Shown: positions 1 to 5,619 of the stretch, in pieces | Numbering within the stretch: the stretch's first letter is position 1 | How the letters are laid out: each line of letters opens with the position of its first letter | From: JAJPJX01 sp964568355 | Lineage (GTDB): Bacteria; Acidobacteriota; Terriglobia; Bryobacterales; Bryobacteraceae | Assembly: GCA_964568355.1 (NCBI GenBank) | Contig: CAZMRK010000532.1 | Location: 1-5,619, forward strand | Length of the DNA stretch: 5,619 bases | Direction of reading: 5' to 3' | Notes under the pieces: generated by a model | The model's database searches: none | The model's input: the letters and a program-made list of their open reading frames with translations, nothing else | Told to the model about the DNA's origin: nothing | Position numbers and translations under genes: made by a program

Positions 1-138
1 GCGGTATATGGGCTGGAGCGCTCGCACGCCATGGCCGAGGAGCAGTGCGCCCGCGCCCATGAGACGCTGGCGCCGTTCGGCGAGCGCGCCCGGCGTTTGC
101 ACGAACTCGCGGACCTCATCGTTCACCGCAAATCATGA
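1..138 (+). CDS. Polyprenyl diphosphate synthase (IspA/GGPP synthase family), C-terminal end only
   Basis: Frame 1 is open from the window edge to the TGA at 136-138 and gives 45 residues of the end of a protein whose 5' part lies outside the window. The fragment begins YGLERSHAMAEEQ, continues with a helix ending TLAPFGERARRLHELADLI, and stops just after VHRK. This is the usual C-terminus of trans-isoprenyl diphosphate synthases: a (L/Y)GLE..r..A helix, an A...L..fg stretch, then L..LAdyIv.R. Such enzymes condense isopentenyl diphosphate with allylic diphosphates in the cytosol to make C15-C20 or longer prenyl chains. The Asp-rich catalytic motifs are upstream and not visible, so chain length cannot be judged. 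The stop overlaps the tlyA start as ATGA, and a prenyl synthase next to tlyA and nadK is a known bacterial arrangement, which supports the call. Confidence 0.8.
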   Translation, partial: AVYGLERSHAMAEEQCARAHETLAPFGERARRLHELADLIVHRKS

Positions 139-857
139 AGAACCGCCTGGATCGCCTCATGCTGGAGCGCGGTTTGGCGGAGTCCAGACAGAAGGCGCAG
201 GCTCTGGTCATGGCGGGAGCGGTGCTGGTCGATGGTCAGAAAGCCTCCAAGCCGGGACAGATGTGCGAAGCGGACGCGCGCGTGGAAGTGGCGGAGCGGC
301 CGCCGTTTGTGAGCCGCGGGGGCTTCAAGCTGCAAGCCGCGCTGGCGAACTTCGGGATCGCGACCGCGGGGCGGGTCTGCCTGGATGTGGGGGCTTCCAC
401 GGGCGGCTTCACAGACTGTCTGCTGCAGCATGGCGCGGCGCGCGTGCACGCGGTGGACGTCGGAAGTGGGCAGTTGGCCTGGAAGATCCGCACCGACGCG
501 AGGGTCGTGCTGCACGAGCGGAAGAACGCCAGAGACCTCCGGTTCGAGGATATCGGCGAGCAGGTGGACCTGATCGTTTGCGATGTGAGCTTTATTTCGG
601 TCACGCTCCTGCTACCCGTGCTGGCGCCGCTGTTACGCCCGCAGGGCGAAATGGTTATACTTGTCAAGCCGCAGTTCGAGGTAGGGAAGGGCCAGGTTGG
701 CAAGGGCGGTATCGTACGAGAACCGGAGCTCCATCACGCCGCCTGCGCGCGGGTGACGCAGGCGGTGGAACAGCTCGGATTCATCACCAGGATCATGGAC
801 AGTCCGATTCTAGGGGCCGAAGGGAACCGGGAGTTCCTGCTCTATGCCCGACATTAA
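135..857 (+). CDS. tlyA: TlyA family rRNA (cytidine-2'-O)-methyltransferase
   Basis: The 240-residue product has an N-terminal S4 RNA-binding domain (about residues 3-60) followed by an FtsJ-like Rossmann methyltransferase domain. The SAM-binding motif LDVGASTGGFTDCLL is at 83-97 and the acidic AVDVG at 106-110. VCDVSFIS (148-155) and LVKPQFEVGKGQVG (176-189) are hallmark TlyA segments. K65, D150, K178 and E233 match the K-D-K-E tetrad described for mycobacterial TlyA (K69, D154, K182, E238). The family 2'-O-methylates cytidines of 23S rRNA (C1920), and in the longer type also 16S rRNA (C1409), which affects sensitivity to capreomycin and viomycin; older annotations call it hemolysin A. This copy is shorter than the 268-residue mycobacterial protein and lacks its C-terminal extension, which suggests the 23S-only type. 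The ATG at 135 overlaps the upstream TGA and no clear Shine-Dalgarno precedes it, so it is probably translated by reinitiation. Confidence 0.95.
   Translation: MKNRLDRLMLERGLAESRQKAQALVMAGAVLVDGQKASKPGQMCEADARVEVAERPPFVSRGGFKLQAALANFGIATAGRVCLDVGASTGGFTDCLLQHGAARVHAVDVGSGQLAWKIRTDARVVLHERKNARDLRFEDIGEQVDLIVCDVSFISVTLLLPVLAPLLRPQGEMVILVKPQFEVGKGQVGKGGIVREPELHHAACARVTQAVEQLGFITRIMDSPILGAEGNREFLLYARH
829..833 (+). promoter_or_regulatory. Probable ribosome binding site of nadK
   Basis: GGGAG lies 10 bases before the ATG at 844, inside the last codons of tlyA. It supports ATG 844 as the nadK start and means nadK can be initiated independently of termination at the tlyA stop, although the 14-base overlap still favours coupling. 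The match is only moderate. Confidence 0.45.
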
Positions 858-1707
858 GACGGTAGGGATTATTTCGAAGCCGAATGTGCCGAGATCGGCC
901 GAGCTTGTTCCGAAGCTGATCGAGTGGCTGACGGTCCGCGAGATTCGTGTGCGCTGCGACGAGGCCACCGCCGCTTATGCGCCGGGCACGAACGCGATTG
1001 CGCGCGAAGATGTGCCGGAGGGCTGCGACCTGGTGATTGTGCTGGGGGGCGACGGGACGCTGCTCTCGGCCGCGCGAGCCATTGGCCGCCGCGAGATCCC
1101 GCTGTTCGCGGTGAACGCCGGCGGCCTGGGATTTCTGACTGCCATTACGGTGGAAGAGCTGTACCCGGAACTGGAGCGTGCCTTGCGCAGCGAGCACCGG
1201 GTGGGGCGGAGAAGGCTGTTGCAGGTGGAGGTGCGCCGGGACGGAGAAACGGTGGCGTGCTACGAGGCGCTCAACGACGCCGTGCTCACCAAGTCCGCCA
1301 TCGCGCGCATGATCGATCTGGATGCCTTCGTCGATAAACAATTTGTGTGTGCTTACAAGGCCGACGGCCTGATCGTATCGACGCCCACCGGATCGACCGC
1401 CTACTCGCTCTCGGCGGGCGGGCCGATCATCTTTCCCACGGTTCCGGCGATGTGCCTGACGCCGATCTGTCCACACATGCTGACCAATCGTCCGGTCATT
1501 TTGCCGGACACCAGCGTGATCCAGATCATCTGCCGCGGGGAGGACTCCTCGGTGTTTCTGACCATCGACGGGCAGATCGGCGAGCCTCTGAAGAAAGGCG
1601 ATCACGTGGTGTGCCACAGTTCGCGATCGGCGCTGCATCTGATCCGGCCGCCGCGGATGATGTTTTTTGACGTGCTCCGGCAGAAGCTCAAGTGGGGAGA
1701 GCGTTGA
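844..1707 (+). CDS. nadK: NAD kinase (ATP/polyphosphate-NAD kinase)
   Basis: This cytosolic enzyme phosphorylates NAD+ at the 2' hydroxyl of its adenosine ribose to make NADP+, the only de novo route to NADP(H). The 287-residue product has the usual length (E. coli NadK is 292). The start MPDIKTVGIISKP is the typical first beta strand. The phosphate-binding GGDGT motif, with its catalytic aspartate D70, is at 68-72, followed by NAGGLGFLT at 91-99. The substrate-binding LND (143-145, in the place of the more common LNE) precedes the diagnostic ADGLIVSTPTGSTAYSLSAG at 173-192. IDGQ is at 241-244. ATG 844 lies inside tlyA (14-base overlap) with GGGAG ten bases upstream. Inference: NADPH made from its product feeds the reductive steps of isoprenoid synthesis, which fits the prenyl synthase upstream, but this may simply be an ancestral housekeeping cluster. 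No key residue appears to be missing. Confidence 0.97.
   Translation: MPDIKTVGIISKPNVPRSAELVPKLIEWLTVREIRVRCDEATAAYAPGTNAIAREDVPEGCDLVIVLGGDGTLLSAARAIGRREIPLFAVNAGGLGFLTAITVEELYPELERALRSEHRVGRRRLLQVEVRRDGETVACYEALNDAVLTKSAIARMIDLDAFVDKQFVCAYKADGLIVSTPTGSTAYSLSAGGPIIFPTVPAMCLTPICPHMLTNRPVILPDTSVIQIICRGEDSSVFLTIDGQIGEPLKKGDHVVCHSSRSALHLIRPPRMMFFDVLRQKLKWGER
1694..1699 (+). promoter_or_regulatory. Candidate ribosome binding site of the symporter gene
   Basis: GGGGAG lies in the last codons of nadK, four bases before a TTG at 1704-1706 that overlaps the nadK stop as TTGA. The spacing is short but usable. The alternative in-frame GTG at 1692 has no recognisable Shine-Dalgarno and would begin before this element. 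It therefore tips the start choice toward TTG 1704, without settling it. Confidence 0.4.
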
Positions 1708-2912
1708 AGCGGCTGTCGCTGACGGCCTGGATCTTTCTGGGAATGGCCGCCGGGATTGCGCTGGGCGTGGCGTCTCCCGGCATGGCGGTACGGCTGGCTC
1801 CGGTGGCCAACGTCTTTCTCCGCCTGATCCGGTCGATCATCGCGCCGCTGCTGTTCGGCACGCTGGTCTACGGGATCGCCGGAGGAGGCGATCTGAAGCG
1901 CATGGGGCGAATCGGGTTGAAGGCCATTCTGTATTTCGAGGCGGTTACCACGATCGCTCTGTTCCTGGGCTTGGGAGCGGTGAACCTGGTGCGGCCCGGG
2001 GTGGGCATGCGGCTGGCGCGCACGGGCTCCGAAGCCGCGGTACCGGAGACGCATACGTCGCTCAGTTCCGTGCTGGAGCACGTCTTCCCCGCCAGTGTGA
2101 TCGATGCCATGGCGCGCGGCGACGTGTTGCAGATCGTGGTGTTTTCGTTCCTGTTCGGAGCAGCCTGCGCGGCGGTGGGGGCGAAAGCACAGCCGGTGGT
2201 CCGGTTCTGCGAGTCGCTGGCGGAGGTCATGTTCCGGTATACGCGGTACGTGATGTACCTGGCGCCGGTAGGCGTGGGCGCTGCAATCGCAGCGACGGTG
2301 GGCAGTAAGGGCTTTGGCGTGCTTTTCGGGCTGGGCAAGCTGATCCTGACCATGTATCTCACCCAGGCGCTGTTCGTGGTGGTGGTACTGGGCGCGGTAG
2401 TGCTGGCCGCGGGTATTCCCGTGGGGCGCTTCTACCGGGCGGTACGGGAGCCTTTTCTGATCGCCTTTTCCACTTCTTCGAGCGAGGCGGCCCTGCCGGC
2501 AGCGCTGGAGAACATGGAAGAGTTCGGCGTTCCCCGGCACATCGTAGCGTTTGTCCTCCCCACCGGATACAGCTTCAACCTGGACGGCACCACGCTGTAT
2601 CTTTCCCTGGCCTCGGTATTCGTGGCGCAGGCGGCGGGGATCCAGCTTTCGCTCGGGCAGCAATTGATCATGATGCTGACGTTGATGCTCACCAGCAAAG
2701 GCGTTGCCGGGGTGCCCCGCGCGGCACTGGTGATCCTGGCCGGGACCCTGGCCACCTTCCAGCTACCCATGGAGGGAGTGGCGGTGCTGCTCGGCATCGA
2801 TGCGCTGATGGATATGGCGCGGACCTCCGTGAATGTGCTGGGGAACTGCCTGGCGAGCGCGGTGGTGGCGCGCTGGGAAGGCGTACGGTTTGAACAAATC
2901 GCCCGGCCGTAG
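1704..2912 (+). CDS. Dicarboxylate/amino acid:cation symporter, probable glutamate/aspartate transporter (GltP/GltT-like)
   Basis: An inner-membrane secondary transporter of the DAACS/SDF family (TC 2.A.23). Residues are counted from TTG 1704 (402 aa); the in-frame GTG at 1692 would add four. TTG is preferred because it gives the typical N-terminus MKRLSLTAWIF, overlaps the nadK stop as TTGA, and has GGGGAG upstream. Early helices include FLRLIRSIIAPLLFGTLV (38-55). Hairpin 1 carries STSSSEAALP (256-265). Helix 7 carries PTGYSFNLDGTTLYLSLASV (286-305). Hairpin 2 has LTSKGVAGVPRAA (329-341). Helix 8 has GIDALMDMARTSVNVLGN (364-381), with D366, D370, R373, T374 and N377 in the pattern of archaeal GltPh D390, D394, R397, T398 and N401. 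The aspartate that binds the substrate amino group and the arginine that binds the side-chain carboxylate are both present, favouring an acidic amino acid over succinate or malate. The coupling ion (Na+ or H+) is unresolved. The gene ends two bases from the convergent permease. Confidence 0.92.
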   Translation: MKRLSLTAWIFLGMAAGIALGVASPGMAVRLAPVANVFLRLIRSIIAPLLFGTLVYGIAGGGDLKRMGRIGLKAILYFEAVTTIALFLGLGAVNLVRPGVGMRLARTGSEAAVPETHTSLSSVLEHVFPASVIDAMARGDVLQIVVFSFLFGAACAAVGAKAQPVVRFCESLAEVMFRYTRYVMYLAPVGVGAAIAATVGSKGFGVLFGLGKLILTMYLTQALFVVVVLGAVVLAAGIPVGRFYRAVREPFLIAFSTSSSEAALPAALENMEEFGVPRHIVAFVLPTGYSFNLDGTTLYLSLASVFVAQAAGIQLSLGQQLIMMLTLMLTSKGVAGVPRAALVILAGTLATFQLPMEGVAVLLGIDALMDMARTSVNVLGNCLASAVVARWEGVRFEQIARP

Positions 2913-2914
2913 CC

Positions 2915-5533
2915 CTATTCATTCCGCAGAGCCAGCAGCGGGTCCATCCCCGCGGCGCGGCGCGCCGGCAGATAGCTCGCGACTGCGCTGATCGCCAGAA
3001 GCGCCAGGGGAACCAGCGCGTACACGGCCGGAGACGATGTGCCGAGGCCGGGGAAGCTTGCGGAGAGCAGCGGCACGGCTGCGAAGGCGAGCGCGGCGCC
3101 GGCGGCGATGCCCATGCCGGCGAGGATCAGACCGCGGCGCTCGACCAGCCATACGATATCGCGGCGCCGTGCTCCCAGGGCGACGCGTATGCCCAACTCC
3201 TTGACACGGCGGCTCACGGTGTAGGCAACCAGGCCGTAGAGGCCGGTCGTTGCGAGCACGAGGCCGATGAAGCCCATGGTCCCCACCATTTCAGAGAGCT
3301 CCAGCCACGTACCGGTGGCGCGGCTTTCATAGAGTGTCGCCACGGTGCGAAGGTTGAATACCGGCAGGTTGGGGTCGATCGATCGAACCATCTCGCGCAG
3401 CGGGGCTGCGAGCGCGCCGGGATCGCCGGTGGACTGCACGATCAGGGTCATGCGCGGCCGCGGATTCTGCTCGTAGGGCACATAGACATACGGCGCCGGA
3501 GCCTCGTTCACGGCCAGGTAGTGGCCGGTTTTGGCGACCCCGACAACTTCAGCCGCCGGCCCGTCCGGCCGGCCCAGCCGGATCCGCTTTCCCACCGCAT
3601 CCTGATTCGGCCAGTAGGTTTTCGCAAACTGTTCGTTGACCATCGCCACACGGCGGGATTCGGCGCGGTCGTGGTCCGTGAAGGCCCGCCCGCGCCGGAT
3701 TTCGACGCGCATGGTGTTGAAGTAGCCGCCGTCAACAGCCGCACCGAACACGATCACTTTCTCGCGGCCCTTGGGAAACTGGTAGCCTTCGGGCACGACA
3801 CTCATGGTGGTTTGCGAGGGCGACAGAGGCAGCGATTCGGTCATCGCTACGCTCTCGACGCCTGCCATGGCGCGTACCCGATCGACGAGCTGGCGGTAGA
3901 AAGCCTTGGTCTGTTCGGGGGAATAGTGGAGGACGGCGGGCGCGGTGTCCATGCTGATCACATGGTCTGTGCGGAAGTCGGGCCGCATCACGAGCATCTT
4001 CCGGAAACCAGCCAGAAACATGCCGGCGGCGATCAGAATCACCATGGCGAGCGCGATCTGGCCGGCCACCAGGAGATCGCGGCCCAGCGTATGCTTCTCG
4101 CCCACGGCTCGCTCACCGCCCGCCCGCAGCGCGCTCAGGAATTCGGTCCGCACGGTCTGCCACGCCGGAGCCAGGCCGAACAGAATACAACTGGCGAGGG
4201 CGGCGAGAAGGCTGAACTCGACCACGCGCCAATCCAACTGTACTCCCAGAAACGAGGGGGGATCGCTGGGCACGTCGAGTGTTTGCAGCAAGCGGATTCC
4301 GCCGTAAGCGAAGAACAAACCGGCGATTCCGCCGGCGACCGCCAGGATGAGGCTTTCGGTCATCAACTGGCGCACCAGCCGGCTCCGCGCCGCTCCGATG
4401 GAGAGCCGGATGGCGATCTCACGGCTGCGTGCGCGCGCCCGGGCCAGCAACAGATTTCCGACATTGGAGCAGGCGATGATGAGAATCAGCCCGACCAGCC
4501 CCATGAGCATTTTGGTGAGCGCGAACAGTTGCGGCGTCTGCCCGATCCGCCTGGCCAGGTCCGTGCGCACCATGGGGCGGCGGTTGTGATTCGTATCGGG
4601 ATATTCGCGCTCGAGGGACGCGCCGATCGTTCGAAGATCCGCCTCCGCCGACTCCCGCGACGAGCCCTCGCGCAATCGCCCCTTGACCACCCACTCGTGA
4701 CGCCCACGATCTTCGAGCGGATCCGCAGACGCGGCAGCCAGGCGTTGGGAGATGCCGAGGGGAATGAAGATGCTCGGCCGGACGAAGCGGTCCAGGCCGG
4801 TGAAGGACTCCGGAATGACGCCGATGATGGTGAACTCGAGCCCGTTGAGCCGCAGGCTCCTGCCGATTACTGCCGGATCGGCCGAGTACTGCTGCTGCCA
4901 GAAATCATGGCTGATGAGGGCTACGGCGCGTCCCGGCGAGTTGGCTTCGTCGCGCAGAAATGCGCGTCCCACCGAAGGCGCGACGCCGGTAACTTCAAAA
5001 AAATTATCACTTGCCAAGACCACGAACCGAATCTGCGCCGGGGTAGTGGGATCGGTGGCGGCGGCGAGTGTCGTGAGGCGATACGCCGCCAGGCCGGCGA
5101 AGGAGCGGCTCATCGCGCGCAGGTCGCGGTAGTCCGGGAAAGACATGCCCTCCAGCGGGCTGTCCGGCGTCGCATTGGTGACGTCTACCATTGCCGAGGG
5201 ATCCGGCACCGGCAGAGGGCGCAGGAGCAGGGCATCGGCGAAGCTGAAGATGGCGCTATTGGCCCCGATGGCGAGGGCCAGGGAGAGCACGGCGACCGCG
5301 ACAAACGCGGGCTGGCCGCGGAGGGCGCGGAACGCATAGCGGATATCGGCAACGATGCCATCGAGCCATGTCCAGCCCCAAGCCGCCCGGACGTTCTCCA
5401 GGGCCAGCGTGAGGTTGCCGAGCTCTCCGCCGCCGGCAATCGCGGTGAGCGATTCCAGCTCTTCGCGCATCTCGCGCTCCTGACGGCTGCGCCACGCCGG
5501 AGAGAGGCTTTTCACCCGATCCCAGTTCATCAT
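2915..5533 (-). CDS. ADOP-type ABC transporter permease (duplicated MacB/FtsX permease without ATPase)
   Basis: The product is 872 residues counted from ATG 5533-5531. Residues 1-70 are cytoplasmic, with the ADOP-type REMREELESL stretch (20-29) and WGWTWLDGIVADIRYAFRAL (52-71). Helix 1 is at about 76-98 (AVLSLALAIGANSAIFSFAD), followed by a periplasmic MacB-like domain to about 335. Three helices form the first FtsX unit (about 340-365, 392-415, 437-458). A further helix (486-510) leads to a second periplasmic domain (about 515-735) and a second three-helix FtsX unit (about 748-772, 801-825, 835-856). The loops EIAIRLSIGA (372-381) and ELGIRVALGA (779-788) are duplicated counterparts. MacB-type permeases couple an ATPase to periplasmic or efflux work without moving substrate through the membrane themselves. 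ADOPs are abundant in Acidobacteriota, usually follow a PadR gene as here, and have no known substrate. No ATPase is in the window. An upstream in-frame ATG at 5593 is rejected because it would lie within the regulator gene. Confidence 0.93.
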   Translation of the reverse strand: MMNWDRVKSLSPAWRSRQEREMREELESLTAIAGGGELGNLTLALENVRAAWGWTWLDGIVADIRYAFRALRGQPAFVAVAVLSLALAIGANSAIFSFADALLLRPLPVPDPSAMVDVTNATPDSPLEGMSFPDYRDLRAMSRSFAGLAAYRLTTLAAATDPTTPAQIRFVVLASDNFFEVTGVAPSVGRAFLRDEANSPGRAVALISHDFWQQQYSADPAVIGRSLRLNGLEFTIIGVIPESFTGLDRFVRPSIFIPLGISQRLAAASADPLEDRGRHEWVVKGRLREGSSRESAEADLRTIGASLEREYPDTNHNRRPMVRTDLARRIGQTPQLFALTKMLMGLVGLILIIACSNVGNLLLARARARSREIAIRLSIGAARSRLVRQLMTESLILAVAGGIAGLFFAYGGIRLLQTLDVPSDPPSFLGVQLDWRVVEFSLLAALASCILFGLAPAWQTVRTEFLSALRAGGERAVGEKHTLGRDLLVAGQIALAMVILIAAGMFLAGFRKMLVMRPDFRTDHVISMDTAPAVLHYSPEQTKAFYRQLVDRVRAMAGVESVAMTESLPLSPSQTTMSVVPEGYQFPKGREKVIVFGAAVDGGYFNTMRVEIRRGRAFTDHDRAESRRVAMVNEQFAKTYWPNQDAVGKRIRLGRPDGPAAEVVGVAKTGHYLAVNEAPAPYVYVPYEQNPRPRMTLIVQSTGDPGALAAPLREMVRSIDPNLPVFNLRTVATLYESRATGTWLELSEMVGTMGFIGLVLATTGLYGLVAYTVSRRVKELGIRVALGARRRDIVWLVERRGLILAGMGIAAGAALAFAAVPLLSASFPGLGTSSPAVYALVPLALLAISAVASYLPARRAAGMDPLLALRNE

Positions 5534-5619
5534 CCCTTCACCTCCGGCATCGGCCCCATGACGCGTCCGACTGCGCTGACAAAGTCGGCCCACCTGGAGT
5601 GCTCGCGCACCAGGTGTTT
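5530..5619 (-). CDS. Probable PadR-family transcriptional regulator, C-terminal end only
   Basis: Reading the minus strand from the window edge gives 29 residues and a TGA at 5532-5530. The peptide has REHSRWADFVSAVGRVM followed by a short tail ending in EVKG. A basic start followed by W..F..AV..V is how many PadR-like proteins upstream of ADOP permeases end, in the C-terminal dimerisation helix. The winged-helix DNA-binding domain lies outside the window, so the family call rests on this tail, on the 4-base ATGA overlap with the permease, and on the well-known PadR-ADOP pairing. PadR proteins are usually small repressors that control their own operon and the adjacent transporter. The frame is independent of the permease frame and has a coherent codon pattern. 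Confidence 0.68.
   Translation of the reverse strand, partial: KHLVREHSRWADFVSAVGRVMGPMPEVKG
5541..5545 (-). promoter_or_regulatory. Strong ribosome binding site of the ADOP permease
   Basis: On the minus strand GGAGG (5545-5541) precedes ATG 5533-5531 by seven bases, and a second in-frame ATG directly follows at 5530-5528, ten bases from the site. This near-consensus Shine-Dalgarno decides the permease start. It lies within the last codons of the upstream regulator, so ribosomes finishing the regulator pass over or can reinitiate at the permease start. Confidence 0.8.

Noticed and set aside
8..865. Long open frame on the plus strand across the first gene end and tlyA
   Set aside because: It covers tlyA in another frame, is rich in Arg, Gly and Ala without any recognisable motif, and exists because GC-rich DNA has few stop codons. 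The tlyA frame carries clear family motifs.
793..1638. 281-codon open frame antisense to nadK
   Set aside because: Low-complexity, Arg/His/Gln-rich translation with no domain, opposite a fully motif-supported gene; a codon-bias shadow.
1663..1668. T6 run near the end of nadK as a possible terminator
   Set aside because: It encodes the FF of a normal MMFFDVL C-terminus of nadK, and I saw no convincing GC hairpin placed to act as an intrinsic terminator; coding continues directly into the symporter.
1602..2663. 353-codon open frame antisense to the symporter
   Set aside because: Unusually long, but the translation is Arg/His/Gln-rich with no membrane helices or motifs. It mirrors the codon pattern of the symporter.
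3375..3386. Perfect 12-base palindrome TCGATCGATCGA as a possible operator or methylation site
   Set aside because: It lies well inside the permease coding sequence and encodes part of a normal RSIDPN stretch; GATC-type repeats of this size arise by chance.
5534..5593. Extension of the permease by 20 codons to an upstream ATG at 5593
   Set aside because: The extra residues do not resemble an ADOP N-terminus and overlap the regulator frame. The GGAGG site and ATGA overlap point to ATG 5533.
1..5619. Possible CRISPR array, insertion sequence, tRNA, or defence system
   Set aside because: No direct-repeat array, transposase motif, terminal inverted repeats or tRNA-like fold was seen on either strand, and nearly every base is accounted for by six recognisable genes.

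Overview
The window is GC-rich bacterial DNA, about two-thirds G+C by eye, and is almost entirely coding. All six genes overlap a neighbour by a few bases or abut it, and only two bases (2913-2914) lie outside a coding frame. The best taxonomic hint is the pair on the minus strand: the tail of a PadR-type regulator followed directly by a long permease with two MacB/FtsX halves and no ATPase. This is the layout known as the acidobacterial duplicated orphan permease (ADOP). Together with the base composition it suggests Acidobacteriota, possibly the Solibacter/Bryobacter side. That assignment is inference; no rRNA or other phylogenetic marker is present.

Plus strand, 1-2912: a compact run of four co-directional genes. 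It begins with the last 45 codons of a polyprenyl (farnesyl/geranylgeranyl-type) diphosphate synthase. Next come tlyA (S4-domain rRNA 2'-O-methyltransferase), nadK (NAD kinase), and a glutamate/aspartate-type member of the dicarboxylate/amino acid:cation symporter family. The junctions overlap by 4 bases (ATGA), 14 bases, and 4 or 16 bases depending on the symporter start, so the genes are very likely co-transcribed and translationally coupled. The prenyl synthase-tlyA-nadK order resembles the isoprenoid/tlyA/nadK clusters of many bacteria, without dxs between the first two. The symporter looks like a lineage-specific addition. Any promoter lies upstream of the window.

Minus strand, 5619-2915: the last 29 codons of a probable PadR-family regulator overlap the start of the ADOP permease by 4 bases (ATGA). 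A strong GGAGG ribosome binding site for the permease lies inside the regulator's last codons. The permease has an N-terminal cytoplasmic segment and two repeats of a periplasmic MacB-like domain plus FtsX-like membrane helices. Its stop codon lies two bases from the stop of the convergent symporter, so the two operons meet tail to tail with no room for a separate terminator.

I see no mobile element, CRISPR array, tRNA, rRNA or riboswitch. The region looks like ordinary core-genome material plus a lineage-typical permease locus. The points worth a second look are the orphan permease that keeps both apparent ATPase-contact loops, the substrate and ion signature of the symporter, the shortened TlyA, and the gene junctions.
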